64,000 nucleotides of DNA from Chitinophagales bacterium (GCA_015654695.1 JAATGJ010000103.1:1-64000); one strand, 5' to 3'. Counted from the stretch's first letter, positions 37,442 to 47,140 are shown. Translations and numbers: made by a program. Notes: generated from the letters alone by a model not told the origin.

Positions 37442-37945
37442 TTAGTGTGAAACAGAAGCACTGTCGCCAGCGTCTGTGTTTGTTTTTTTGAAGAGCATTA
37501 CATAGCCGCAGAGATTCTTTTTCTTTTGCTTATTAACCTGTACAGGTTTCATCATGTGAAACTCGGATATTTTTGCTATGTAAGGATAAGAGATAATATT
37601 GCCGTCCACATCTCCCCATTTTTTTTGTTGAAAAACGACCTGCTTTTCATCCCAGTCATACATTCTTACTTCATACAGGCGGGAAGTATAATCACCGATG
37701 AAGACAAACTGGTACCAGGTACCTTGTGTTAACGGAACGATCACGGGCATTTCAAACTCACTCTCCATGGTAATGGATGCCTCCTTGAGTAACGCAAAGC
37801 CATCTTTTGAATAAAGAGCTTTCAGGCTGTCTGCCTGTTTGGTGATAGAACCACTCTGGCATGACTGAAGCCGGATAACATCCTGCGAAAAGGAAGGCAG
37901 GGAGAATAAGAGAAAAAATACGATGGAGGAGTAAACTGTTTTCAT
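37442..37945 (-). CDS. Secreted hypothetical protein
   Basis: 167 residues. The signal peptide is MKTVYSSIVFFLLFSLPSFSQ. The mature part has two aromatic strand-rich segments (GTWYQFVFIGDYTSRLYEVRM, then KQVVFQQKKWGDVDGN) and a Lys-rich C-terminal region ending in VNKQKKKNLCGYVMLF. There is no sorting domain, lipobox or TM helix beyond the signal, so it is probably periplasmic. No family was recognised. It stands alone, with 200 bases of AT-rich DNA upstream, so it likely has its own promoter. Confidence 0.65.
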   Translation of the reverse strand: MKTVYSSIVFFLLFSLPSFSQDVIRLQSCQSGSITKQADSLKALYSKDGFALLKEASITMESEFEMPVIVPLTQGTWYQFVFIGDYTSRLYEVRMYDWDEKQVVFQQKKWGDVDGNIISYPYIAKISEFHMMKPVQVNKQKKKNLCGYVMLFKKTNTDAGDSASVSH

Positions 37946-38157
37946 ATTAATCTTTAAATAGAATATTGGTAGTGGTAGTGGTATAAAATTAATTCACATT
38001 TTCCCATAACTTAAATTTTGATGACTGAATATCAGCTAAATAGTTAATTTTCTTAGTAAAAACACGGGATACGTTCAGGGAAATAAGGCAGGAACGAATT
38101 AAATGCGACAATCAAAGTAGAAAAAAAAATCCGCGGCTGCAAGTGTTTTTACGATAA

Positions 38158-38922
38158 TCAGTAAACATTTCTGTAAAAATAAATAGCATCCGCCTGCCTG
38201 GTACAGGTAATTGTGAGATCATTTATGCAAACGTGAGGCGGCAATGAGGCGCAATACCAGGTCACATCCGCCACATCTTCAGCAGATAATGGCTCCAGGC
38301 CATCATAGATCCTTGCTGCTGTTTCTTCATCGCCTTTGAAACGGACCAGGGAGAATTCGGTTTCTGCCGCTCCCGGATGTATGCCTGTAACTTTTATATT
38401 ATGCCGCAACAGGTCTATCCTCATGGCGTGGTTAAGCGCATCTACAGCATATTTGGAAGCGCAATACATATTCCCTTTTTCATACACTTGTTTTCCTGCT
38501 ATAGATCCCATATTAATAATGTGTCCTTGTTTTCTTTTTACCATTAATTGGGAAACGGCTTTGGCTACATACATAAATCCTTTTATGTTGGTGTCCACCA
38601 TGATGTTCCAGTCATTAAGATCAGCTTCTTCAAAGTAATCACGGCCAAGAGCCAGGCCGGCGTTATTGAACAGCACATCAATCATCTTCCATTCTTCCGG
38701 GAGTGTATTGATGGCATCAAAAACTTTTTGTTCATCCCTTACATCAAAAGGCAGCGGCAGGCAGGCGATGTTATATTTTTTTTCCAGCGCTGTACATATT
38801 TCATTCAGGCGGTCAGATCTTCTCCCATTTAAAATAAGATCATAACCATTAGCGGCAAATTTTTCTGCGGCTGCTTTACCAAAGCCTGATGTAGCCCCGG
38901 TGATAAAAATGATTTTTGACAT
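38158..38922 (-). CDS. Short-chain dehydrogenase/reductase (YdfG-like)
   Basis: 254 residues, classical SDR. The cofactor site TGATSGFGKA is at residues 8-17, followed by NGRRSDR, which favours NADP. NNAGLALG is at 86-93, and the catalytic set is Ser140, Tyr153 and Lys157 (YCASK). The ALGRDYFEEADLNDW and ETEFSLVRFKGD regions resemble YdfG-type 3-hydroxy acid/serine dehydrogenases. The physiological substrate is uncertain. It is a single-gene unit; no functional link to neighbours is visible. Confidence 0.85.
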   Translation of the reverse strand: MSKIIFITGATSGFGKAAAEKFAANGYDLILNGRRSDRLNEICTALEKKYNIACLPLPFDVRDEQKVFDAINTLPEEWKMIDVLFNNAGLALGRDYFEEADLNDWNIMVDTNIKGFMYVAKAVSQLMVKRKQGHIINMGSIAGKQVYEKGNMYCASKYAVDALNHAMRIDLLRHNIKVTGIHPGAAETEFSLVRFKGDEETAARIYDGLEPLSAEDVADVTWYCASLPPHVCINDLTITCTRQADAIYFYRNVY

Positions 38923-38944
38923 AGTGAAGGAATATGAGGTTGAA

Positions 38945-39008
38945 ATCGGAAGTCAGAGGATGCGAAGATAATTGAAGGTCATTCACTATTCAGCATTGAC
39001 CATTCACT
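38945..39008. repeat. Word-repeat block between SDR gene and type B protein gene
   Basis: CGGAAGTCAGAGG (from 38947) repeats the words of the fabH-ruvA block, followed by GTCATTCACTATTCAGC and TTGACCATTCAC, which match the word type seen inside the helicase gene at 16450-16480. Confidence 0.5.
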
Positions 39009-39011
39009 TTT

Positions 39012-41633
39012 TTATCTTATCAGCGTTGTTGTGCCTTTCAGGAAAATAGGTTTGCCGAGATAATCTATGGCGCTGACCATCCATACAAATACATTACTGC
39101 CCTGCGGCACACTGCCTATTCTGCCATCCCATCCTTTTCCATTCACACTGGTTTTGAATACTAATTGCCCCCAGCGGTTATAGACGCTGAAATACCTGAT
39201 CTCTTTGACGCCTACAGCTATTGGCCGCACTTCATCATTTAACCCGTCCCCGTTTGGCGTGAAGCCGGTAGGAACAAATATATAAGGAGTGGTTTTGAAA
39301 ACTGTTACTTTAACAGAGGCTGAATCAACGCAACCAAAAGTATTAAATACTAATACAGTATAACGGACACTGTCTATCTCCGCAGGATAAATACCAATGG
39401 GGCTTTTGATCAATGGATTATTCAACCCGGTTGCGGGGATCCATTGATAGCTGGCTCCTCCTTCTGCATTTAACTGAACCGGCTGACCCACTACAACTAA
39501 TGTATCATTACCTGCATCCGGAATTATTTTGGATAAAACAGTTATCAGTACAGTATCACGGCCGGGTTTGGGGCAACCAAAATTTGCAAGTACAGTTAAA
39601 ACATATTCCGTTGTTCGGGGTGGAAATGCGACCGGGTTCAGTGTATTGGCATTGGTCAGCGAACTGGTGGGTGACCAGGAGAAAGAAGATCCATTGTGTG
39701 ATCCGTTTAGCAATGCTAATTTATTAAAACAAATTATTTCGTCTGGTCCGGCATTGGCAACCGGGTAAGGAACGGCAATGACATCAATATTTTTTGTAGT
39801 GGTGCAACTGCCAATAGTAGCTGTTACCTGGTAGGTTGCTGTTGTGCCTGCAATAGCGATGGGGTTCTGGATCGTTGCATTATTAAAAGCAGGCGCGGGT
39901 GTCCATTGGTATTGCAACCCGTTACTGTTAACAGTTAGCTGTACCGCATCTGTTGCGCAAATCGTAGTATCACCCATTTCATTAAGCGTAACAAATGTCA
40001 CCACACGCACTATTACTGAATCTGTATTGATACAGCCCTGTTCATCCAACTGAACATGATATACAGTCGTAGTAGCAGGATTAACTGTTGGTGTTCCGGT
40101 AGTAAGATTCACAATATTGGTTAATGGCGTCCAGCTAAAATTACCGGTTCCGCTTGCCTGTAGCTGTACTGCATCCGGCACGCAGATCAATGTATCCTTA
40201 AATGCAAGCGTGATAGGTGGTTTATTAATGACAGGTATGGCCTTAGTGATCGTATCAATACATCCTTTACTGTTAGTAACGATGAATGTAACAACTTTAG
40301 ACCCGGTGTCCGCATACGTATAAGATGGGTTCTGCAGGCGTGAAGTGTCTGCCAATGTTGTTGTTTGTCCAAAATCCCATCGCCAGCTATCAACAAAACC
40401 AAAATTGGTAGTGGTAGCATCATTAAACTGTACCGGGTTGATGAGGCAAATACCTGTATGGGTAAATGCAGGAAAGAAACCCGGCCATACTTTCACGATA
40501 GCGGTAGTTGAATCAGAACATTCCTGTCCCCGGTTAGTGACTAATTTGATAGTATAATCACCGGCCACTGAAAATGTATGCGTGGGTGTTGATGAGGCAG
40601 AAATATTATCAACGCCACTGGCCGGATCACCAAATATCCACAGGTAGGAATTGATAAGCGGATTGGATGGCGGGTCATTCTGGAATGAAAGCGTTAGTCC
40701 GCCACATTCCGTATAAACAGGATCAAGCTTGGCTTTAGCGATATCACAATCTCCGGTTTTTATCTGCAGGTCTTTTCTTTGCGTGGCGATTACAACACCG
40801 TTCCTGATTTCATTTACGCAAACGGTCACTACATATATTCCCTGTGGGGGCACAGTTCCTGTTATTAATCCTGTGCTGCTATTAATAGTTACGGCAGAGC
40901 CAAGAGGGGATGATCCGCTATAAGGAAAAGTATATGGAACCGCGGGATAAGGAGGGGGCGCCGGTGGATTAGGCATAGCGCCGCCTGGTCCATTACCCTG
41001 TCCTGGTCCGCCACCCGGGTAGGCGTCACAAAAAGAGTATACTAACTGATCTCCATCCGCATCGAAAGCCGCAAAGCTATAAGTAAAAGGATAACCGGCG
41101 CAAGTGACGACTGTATCAGCTCCCACAAAACGGGCGCTGTTATTTTCAGGACCGGTCGCTGACAAACTATTCCCGGGAATTTCCGCTGTATAAGTTGCAC
41201 CGACATTACTTGATCCTGAAAGATTGTTGATGCCACTAATTCTGCAACATCGCTGGTAAGCAATCGTGTATCCATTTGCGGAAGCAGGCAATGAAACGGT
41301 GAAGCTATAACGCCCTACTTCATACCAGACCACCGGTGGATTGCTGATACATGGACCGGGTGAACGTAAAACCAACTGTATAGTATCTGTTTGCGCTACG
41401 CTGCTGTTCCAAACCATGTTACCATTTTTATCAAAAATGGCCATGGCAGCCGAAGGGTCAAGCTGGGCTCCATTGGAAAAGTGATCCCTGTAAAGCCACA
41501 GTGTAACATTATATTGATAGTTTCCTCCTGATTGCCCCACGTAAGTATAAAAAATCTGGCCTCCCGTAATGTGGTTAGCATAAAGCGGCAGTGTAGAAAA
41601 GAAAAATGCTATTGCAAATAAAAAGCGTTTCAT
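39012..41633 (-). CDS. T9SS type B secreted multi-domain protein, paralogue 1
   Basis: 873 residues from MKRFLFAIAFFFSTLPLYA (signal peptide). The frame is open further up to 41810, but that part reads as the remnant of a hydrolase gene, so 41633 is chosen. The N-terminal 330 residues (NHITGGQIFYTYVG, AYQRCCRISG, FDADGDQLVYSFCDAYPG) form the beta-rich head common to many Bacteroidota type B proteins. PKD-type units follow (YLWIFGDPASG, WRWDFGQTTTLADTS) and then Ig-like units with WTP motifs. The C-terminus (FTPNGDGLNDE, YNRWGQLVF, GWDG, GTTTLIR) is the gliding-motility-associated T9SS type B sorting domain. It is a tandem duplicate of the gene at 41959-44598. Confidence 0.88.
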   Translation of the reverse strand: MKRFLFAIAFFFSTLPLYANHITGGQIFYTYVGQSGGNYQYNVTLWLYRDHFSNGAQLDPSAAMAIFDKNGNMVWNSSVAQTDTIQLVLRSPGPCISNPPVVWYEVGRYSFTVSLPASANGYTIAYQRCCRISGINNLSGSSNVGATYTAEIPGNSLSATGPENNSARFVGADTVVTCAGYPFTYSFAAFDADGDQLVYSFCDAYPGGGPGQGNGPGGAMPNPPAPPPYPAVPYTFPYSGSSPLGSAVTINSSTGLITGTVPPQGIYVVTVCVNEIRNGVVIATQRKDLQIKTGDCDIAKAKLDPVYTECGGLTLSFQNDPPSNPLINSYLWIFGDPASGVDNISASSTPTHTFSVAGDYTIKLVTNRGQECSDSTTAIVKVWPGFFPAFTHTGICLINPVQFNDATTTNFGFVDSWRWDFGQTTTLADTSRLQNPSYTYADTGSKVVTFIVTNSKGCIDTITKAIPVINKPPITLAFKDTLICVPDAVQLQASGTGNFSWTPLTNIVNLTTGTPTVNPATTTVYHVQLDEQGCINTDSVIVRVVTFVTLNEMGDTTICATDAVQLTVNSNGLQYQWTPAPAFNNATIQNPIAIAGTTATYQVTATIGSCTTTKNIDVIAVPYPVANAGPDEIICFNKLALLNGSHNGSSFSWSPTSSLTNANTLNPVAFPPRTTEYVLTVLANFGCPKPGRDTVLITVLSKIIPDAGNDTLVVVGQPVQLNAEGGASYQWIPATGLNNPLIKSPIGIYPAEIDSVRYTVLVFNTFGCVDSASVKVTVFKTTPYIFVPTGFTPNGDGLNDEVRPIAVGVKEIRYFSVYNRWGQLVFKTSVNGKGWDGRIGSVPQGSNVFVWMVSAIDYLGKPIFLKGTTTLIR

Positions 41634-41940
41634 TGATAGGGTCAGTAATGGCCATTTAAGTTTCACTGAATTTTTTTCCAGCAGCCGGTTACTATTGTTG
41701 GTTATTCCAGGCATTCCCATGTGTCCGGATAGGTGCAGCACATGAATATACGATTTTTCAGGAAAGTTATATTGCTTCCTCAGAGGAATAACATAATCGT
41801 ATTTTCCCATTAAAATAACCCCTTGTATTTTTTAAAACAATTCTCCTGCCTGGCCGCTTTATTAATCACTCATAACAGAAACGGGAGTTTCAATAGAAAA
41901 GTTGTTTGTGTATTCAACAAATTGACCGGTTAATGGGGGA
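41634..41940 (-). pseudogene. Truncated second copy of the alpha/beta hydrolase gene
   Basis: Reading upstream of the type B gene, the sequence aligns with the 3' part of the intact hydrolase gene at 44621-45433. IHVLHLSGHMGMPGITNNSN corresponds to INILHRSGHMGMMEETDKCN in the intact protein, including the catalytic His. Further up, DNA at 41880-41938 (AAAAGTTGTT, TCAACAAATTGACCGGTTAAT) matches 44880-44920. The first two thirds of the gene, including the nucleophile Ser, are missing, and the remaining frame is disrupted and runs into the type B gene without a stop. Confidence 0.75.
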
Positions 41941-41958
41941 AAGTTCAAGTTCTTTAAA

Positions 41959-44598
41959 CTACCGGATAAGCGTTACTGTTCCTTTAAGGAAAATAGGTTT
42001 GTCCAGGTAATCAACGGCGCTTACCATCCAGACGAATACATTAGTGCCCTGTGGTACCCCTTTGATCCGGCCATCCCATCCATGACCGTTGATGGAGGTT
42101 TTGAATAATAATTCTCCCCAGCGGTTATAGATACTGAAATAATTTATTCTTTTCACACCAACGGCTATCGGGCGGATCACATCATTCAACCCATCTCCGT
42201 TGGGAGTAAAAGCGGTGGGAACAAATACATACGGAATGGTTTTAAACACCGTAACCTTTACAAACGCTGAATCATAACAGCCAATGGAATTAAATACTAA
42301 TACTGTGTAACGGATACTGTCCATATCCGCACCGTATATACCAATTGGATTTTTGATCAATGGGTTATTCAACCCGGTAGAAGGCCTCCATTGATAGCTG
42401 GTTCCGCCTTCTGCATTTAACTGGAGCGGTTGATTCACGATGACCAATGTATCATTACCTGCGTAAGGTATTATTTTCGGGAGTACCGTTATCAGGACTG
42501 TATCAGAAGCCGGTTTAGGACACCCGCCAAGACCAGGATCATTCAATACCGACAGAATATATTCCATTGTTCTCGGAGGATAAGCAACAGGATCAAGTGT
42601 ATTGGCATTGAGCAATGAACCGGTGGGTGACCAGGTAAACGTGTTTGCATTATGTGAGCCATGGAGGAAAGCGGGATGATTATAACAAATAATATCATCA
42701 GGGCCTGCATCAGCAATTGGATAAGGCGATGTGGTGATCGTAACAAAATCATCTGCTGTACAACCTCCTATTCTCGCTATAACATGGTAAGGAGTAGAAA
42801 TGGCCGTTGGGGTGGCCATAGGTTCTTTCAGCGCCGGGTCATTCAGCGTAGCAGCCGGTGACCAGAGGTATTGAAGGCCATCCGACACAACCGTTAATCG
42901 GATACTATCGGTAAGACAGATCAATGTATCTGCTCTTGCATTTAGTGTAACAAAGCTGACAACCCTTACCAAAACAGAATCTGTATTGATACAGCCCTGT
43001 TCATTTAATTGCACATGATACAGGGTAGTAGTGGTTGGGTTCACAGTTGGCGCGGCCGTATTGGCATTGAGAATACTAGTTAGAGGCGTCCAACTAAAAG
43101 TACCTGTTCCGCTTGCCTGCAACTGTACTGCATCGGGCACACAGATCAGGGTATCTTTAAATGCTAACGTAATTGGTGGTTTATCAATGATAGTGACTGT
43201 TTTGGTAACAGTATCCCTGCAGCCCTTGCTGCTGGTAGCAATTAGTGTAATATCTTTTGGACCAATAGCGGGATAAGTCCATGCGGGGTTTTTTATATGT
43301 GATGTGTCAGCAAGAGTAGTAAGGTCGCCAAAATTCCAGTTCCAGCCATTTACTACACCATAATTTGTAGTGGTAGCATCGTTGAACTGAACAGGATTGG
43401 TCAAACAAATACCTGTATTGGTAAAATCTGGGAAAAAACCCGGGAACACGCCAATGGCCCTGTAAGTTGAATCTGCGCATCCTGTCCCCCTATTAATGAC
43501 TAATTTAATTATATAAGTGCCTGTGTCGGCGTAGGTATAAGTGGGATTGTCAAGATGTGAAGTATCTGCCAGTGTTGCAAGATCACCCAGATCCCAGAAA
43601 ATTGAATTAGCGCCTGTACTGTTGTGAAAGAACTGAACATTAAATCCATCACAGGTGACAAAATCAGGCATTGGATTCGAGACTGTCAACGTGCAGTCAG
43701 AAACCTGGACTATAAGATCTTTTCTGTGTGTAGCAATTGGAACACCATTCCTGTACACCTGTATACAAACACAAACAACATACTTTCCGAAGTCCGGCGC
43801 CGTGCCTGATATCAGACCTGTTTGCGGATTAATAGTAACCGAAGTTCCAAAAGGGTTACTACCACTGTAGGGAAATGTATAATTGGCAGGACCATACGGA
43901 GGCGCCGCCGCATTATCGAAACTTGCATCTACTGAAGCTCCCCCGTTAAAAGCATCACACAAACTATACACTAAAGAATCACCAGGATCTGCATCTATGG
44001 CTCCAAAATCAAGAGTAAAGGGTGCATTTTTACATATAACATTGATAGGCAGTTTAAATGCCGGACAGTTATCAGTTCCACTGCCTATCTGGTCAGTTCC
44101 GGGTATTCTGCAGTTATAAGTAGAGCCGGTACTGTTGGCAACATTCATCAAGCCGCTTAAACGGCAGCAGGTTTGATAAGCGACAGTGTAGCCATTTTGT
44201 GTATCGGGCAACTCAACTGTCATCGTATAAGTCGCATAAGTATAGTTTAATACAGGAGCATCCTGGATGCAGGATGGTAAGGTAATAGGAACAGTACCAA
44301 TACCTGGTGGGTCATTTTGTGTGATCAGCCAGTTATCACCGGTACTACCGGCCGTGCCAGGAAATTTTTGATTGTTATCATTGTTATATATAGCAATGAT
44401 ATAGGAGGGCGCGAGCGGTGCAACAGTAGGTCCTGTAGCATCTCCTTTAAATAAAATCAGGACGATCCTGTAGATTTTTGAATTGGGGGTTGCACCGGGA
44501 CCTACATATTCATACCTCATTTCTCCGCCAATGATGTGGGAAGCATAAGCTACTTCTAAAGAAAGCAGTATAGCAATGGTGATTAAAAGGCGTTTCAT
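41959..44598 (-). CDS. T9SS type B secreted multi-domain protein, paralogue 2
   Basis: 879 residues from MKRLLITIAILLSLEVAYA. An upstream in-frame ATG at 44631 overlaps the hydrolase stop (44621), so 44598 is preferred, leaving 22 bases between genes. The layout is as in paralogue 1: HIIGGEMRYEYVG head, AYQTCCRLSG, FGAIDADPGDSLVYSLCDAF, PKD units (NSIFWDLGDLATLADTS, WNWNFGDLTTLADTS), Ig-like units and the type B sorting domain (FTPNGDGLNDVIRP, IYNRWGELLF, GTVTLIR). It is probably secreted through the T9SS and attached or released at the cell surface. It is co-directional with the hydrolase upstream, possibly the same transcript. Confidence 0.88.
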   Translation of the reverse strand: MKRLLITIAILLSLEVAYASHIIGGEMRYEYVGPGATPNSKIYRIVLILFKGDATGPTVAPLAPSYIIAIYNNDNNQKFPGTAGSTGDNWLITQNDPPGIGTVPITLPSCIQDAPVLNYTYATYTMTVELPDTQNGYTVAYQTCCRLSGLMNVANSTGSTYNCRIPGTDQIGSGTDNCPAFKLPINVICKNAPFTLDFGAIDADPGDSLVYSLCDAFNGGASVDASFDNAAAPPYGPANYTFPYSGSNPFGTSVTINPQTGLISGTAPDFGKYVVCVCIQVYRNGVPIATHRKDLIVQVSDCTLTVSNPMPDFVTCDGFNVQFFHNSTGANSIFWDLGDLATLADTSHLDNPTYTYADTGTYIIKLVINRGTGCADSTYRAIGVFPGFFPDFTNTGICLTNPVQFNDATTTNYGVVNGWNWNFGDLTTLADTSHIKNPAWTYPAIGPKDITLIATSSKGCRDTVTKTVTIIDKPPITLAFKDTLICVPDAVQLQASGTGTFSWTPLTSILNANTAAPTVNPTTTTLYHVQLNEQGCINTDSVLVRVVSFVTLNARADTLICLTDSIRLTVVSDGLQYLWSPAATLNDPALKEPMATPTAISTPYHVIARIGGCTADDFVTITTSPYPIADAGPDDIICYNHPAFLHGSHNANTFTWSPTGSLLNANTLDPVAYPPRTMEYILSVLNDPGLGGCPKPASDTVLITVLPKIIPYAGNDTLVIVNQPLQLNAEGGTSYQWRPSTGLNNPLIKNPIGIYGADMDSIRYTVLVFNSIGCYDSAFVKVTVFKTIPYVFVPTAFTPNGDGLNDVIRPIAVGVKRINYFSIYNRWGELLFKTSINGHGWDGRIKGVPQGTNVFVWMVSAVDYLDKPIFLKGTVTLIR

Positions 44599-44620
44599 TG
44601 ATCGGATCAGTAATGAAGAT

Positions 44621-45433
44621 TTAGGGCACACTTAAAAATTCTTCCAGCAGCCGGTTGCACTTGTCTGTTTCTTCCATCATCCCCATGTGGCCGGATCGGT
44701 GTAAGATATTAATAGTTGCCTGTTCCGGCAAGTGGCACTGTTTAAGACCGTCCTGAAGTGGGATAGCATTATCAAACTCTCCCAGTATGAATAACACGGG
44801 CATCTTTGTTTTTTTTAAAATGGCGGTCCTGTCGGGCCGCTTAATCATTGATTCATAGTAAGAAACGAGGGATTCAGGGGAAAAGTTGTTCAGGCTCTCA
44901 ACAAATTCACCGATTAATCCGGGCATTTCATCCTTAGATCGTGGGGAAAAGAGATTAGGTGTGGCGGTTTTTAAAAATTCAAAAGCTCCGTGTTCTTTGA
45001 TAAACTCAATACCCTTGCGGCGGGTAGCCTTTTTTTCTTCCGTATCAGCGAATGCGGAAGAATGAAAAAGACCAAAAGAAGATAAAAGCCCTTCGTATTT
45101 TTCCACAAAGGCAAGGGCAATATAGCCGCCCATGCTGTGACCGATTAACCCCACCAAACCTCCTCTGAAGGGGGAGGCTTTTGACGACTCCGTATCAAGA
45201 ATAATCTTTAGTACCTCCGCCATTCCTTCCATACTCATATCATCAATCATTTCAGATTGTCCGCTGCCGGGAAGATCAGGAACGATCAGCTGGAATTTAT
45301 TTTTTAGAAACTCAACCTGATTTTTCCATACATCACCTGTTTCGCCAAAACCATGGACAAGCAAAACCGGCTTACCGTTGCCATATACACGATAAAATAT
45401 TTTCTTTCCACCGGTTATAATTTCTTTATCCAT
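44621..45433 (-). CDS. Alpha/beta hydrolase with in-frame repeat insertion
   Basis: 270 residues. The oxyanion region VLLVHGFGETGD (23-34), nucleophile Ser100 in IGHSMGGY, acidic residue in LGEFDNAIP and catalytic His in HRSGHMGM give an intact triad. Reaction and substrate are unknown (esterase-like or C-C hydrolase-like). Residues about 82-96 (ESSKASPFRGGLVGL), immediately before the nucleophile strand, are encoded by a palindromic element at 45146-45184 and replace the usual short linker. It sits between lnt and the type B gene, 14 bases after the lnt stop. Confidence 0.85.
   Translation of the reverse strand: MDKEIITGGKKIFYRVYGNGKPVLLVHGFGETGDVWKNQVEFLKNKFQLIVPDLPGSGQSEMIDDMSMEGMAEVLKIILDTESSKASPFRGGLVGLIGHSMGGYIALAFVEKYEGLLSSFGLFHSSAFADTEEKKATRRKGIEFIKEHGAFEFLKTATPNLFSPRSKDEMPGLIGEFVESLNNFSPESLVSYYESMIKRPDRTAILKKTKMPVLFILGEFDNAIPLQDGLKQCHLPEQATINILHRSGHMGMMEETDKCNRLLEEFLSVP
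45146..45184. repeat. Palindromic element inserted in frame in the hydrolase gene
   Basis: The plus strand reads AACCCCACCAAACCTCC, TCTGAAG, GGGGAGGCTT: CCTCC pairs with GGAGG around a TCTGAAG-type loop. The same CCTCC...AAGG...GGAGG design occurs at 47081-47140. Confidence 0.6.
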
Positions 45434-45447
45434 CTTTTATATTGATA

Positions 45448-47052
45448 TTACTTTTTAAATCTTTTCCTCACCCACACAAAAATATTCAGAGCGATCAGCA
45501 AAATGCTCACCATTGTTACCGCCCTTGATAAAATATCGCCATGCTTTACAAAAAATGTTTGCCTGTTATCTGCGGGTATAGTTCTTTTAATGGATGCGGC
45601 CACATCCCAGGGTTGCGGATCAATGACATTGCCTAACGGATCAATAAAACAACTGATGCCGGTGTTGGCGCTGCGGGCTACCCATTTTCTTGATTCAATG
45701 GCTCGGAGACGCGCATAGTTCATGTGTTGTTTATAACCCGGTGTATCGCCCCACCAGCCATCATTGGTAATGATGGTTAAAATATTTCCGCCCTTTCGGA
45801 TATATTCCGTAATATAATCGCTGTAGATACTTTCATAGCAGATAACAGGGGACGCTTTATAATAATTATCCCAGGTAGTGAAGACCTTTCTTTCTGAATC
45901 TCTTCCCAGCGTGCCGCTGATGCCCCCTAAATCTTCAAACCATTTACCCATAAAACTTAAGAACGATGGTAACGTTTCTACACCGGGAACCAGTTTAGCT
46001 TTGTGATAAAGACTAATAACCGTGTCAGCATCAATAAAAGCGGCTGTATTGAATTCATCATAATAGATACCGCTCTGCGCATCGAGCCTTGATGTTTTGG
46101 TAGCATTCTTTTTATCAGTGCCATAGTTTTTATAACTGTTGATACCTGTCAGCAGGCTTATTTGCGGATGCCTGTCAAGAAACGACCAGATGGGATGATA
46201 AAAGAAGCTACGCTTAATATCTTTTTCATCTGCCGATACGGGAATAGCGGTTTCCGGCCATATCACCAGTCTTGTATTGTCATCAATTAATTTTTCAGAC
46301 AATACGATAAGCTTTTGTACCTGGCCTTCCACTCCACCGGTAAATTTTTCAGTATAAGGATCAACATTTGGTTGAACAACGATAACATTTTTATCCGCTT
46401 TGACTATGGCGGCTTCTACCGATCTTCTTTCATTGCCTGCCATAAAACGCGAACTAAGTATCGGTACAAGCAGTATCAATATCCATGCAGCGATGGTAAT
46501 GAAATAAGTCCTTGTTCTTCCATTATTCCTGTATTCTGTAAACACTGCATACGCAATTATATTACCCAGGAGTATCCACAAACTGCCGCCGGTGGCGCCA
46601 CTGTATTCATACCATTGCACCCATTCAGGGTGCATAGCGAGTGAATTGCCCAGTGTCAGCCAGGGCCAGCTCAGTTCCCAGTTATGATGAATGTATTCAA
46701 ACGTGAGCCAGTAAATAATTAGTGAGCTATAACCGACCCAGTTGCCAAATTTCTTTTTGGTAAAATAAAATAGCAACCAGGGCAGACACATGATAAGACT
46801 ATTGGCAAAGAAAGCTCCAAGCGCTCCGGGTAAGCTGGCATTCCATACCCACCAGGTGACAAGTATATTCCAGGCCAGCATGTGCAGGTAGGTTATTGCA
46901 AACAATTTTTTCCAGTTGCGGATATGGTCTTCTATCCATAATAAGGGCAACCACGCAACGAAAATGAGAAGGGTAAGCGGTGAGGTTGGCCATGCAGCCC
47001 ATAATAAAATACTTCCTGCTAAGGCGATGAAAAGATGAGTGAAGCGTTTCAC
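45448..47052 (-). CDS. lnt: Apolipoprotein N-acyltransferase
   Basis: 534 residues, GTG start at 47052. It adds the third acyl chain to the N-terminal Cys of lipoproteins at the inner membrane. About six TM segments (residues 5-205) precede a nitrilase-fold periplasmic domain. The catalytic triad is visible as Glu in VIWPETAIP, Lys in HKAKLVPGVE and Cys in PVICYESIYS. A final TM helix lies near 505-525. The length matches the family. The 3' neighbour is the alpha/beta hydrolase on the same strand. Confidence 0.94.
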   Translation of the reverse strand: MKRFTHLFIALAGSILLWAAWPTSPLTLLIFVAWLPLLWIEDHIRNWKKLFAITYLHMLAWNILVTWWVWNASLPGALGAFFANSLIMCLPWLLFYFTKKKFGNWVGYSSLIIYWLTFEYIHHNWELSWPWLTLGNSLAMHPEWVQWYEYSGATGGSLWILLGNIIAYAVFTEYRNNGRTRTYFITIAAWILILLVPILSSRFMAGNERRSVEAAIVKADKNVIVVQPNVDPYTEKFTGGVEGQVQKLIVLSEKLIDDNTRLVIWPETAIPVSADEKDIKRSFFYHPIWSFLDRHPQISLLTGINSYKNYGTDKKNATKTSRLDAQSGIYYDEFNTAAFIDADTVISLYHKAKLVPGVETLPSFLSFMGKWFEDLGGISGTLGRDSERKVFTTWDNYYKASPVICYESIYSDYITEYIRKGGNILTIITNDGWWGDTPGYKQHMNYARLRAIESRKWVARSANTGISCFIDPLGNVIDPQPWDVAASIKRTIPADNRQTFFVKHGDILSRAVTMVSILLIALNIFVWVRKRFKK

Positions 47053-47080
47053 AACTGTTGTTTGTGTAAAAGTACTGGTT

Positions 47081-47140
47081 TTAACCTCCCCAAACCTCCC
47101 GCCATCCGGGCGGGACAGGCGCTCCGAAGGAGGGGCTTAA
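47081..47140. repeat. Intergenic palindromic element between lnt and the DUF2339 gene
   Basis: The outer arm TTAACCTCCCC (47081-47091) opposes GGAGGGGCTTAA (47129-47140). An inner hairpin CCCGCC (47098-47103) / GGCGGG (47109-47114) lies inside. It is of the same CCTCC/GGAGG design as the element within the hydrolase gene. Confidence 0.65.

Noticed and set aside
41634-41810. N-terminal 59-residue extension of the type B protein up to 41810
   Set aside because: It aligns with the C-terminus of the neighbouring hydrolase and precedes a clear signal peptide, so it is duplicated remnant sequence and not part of the protein.
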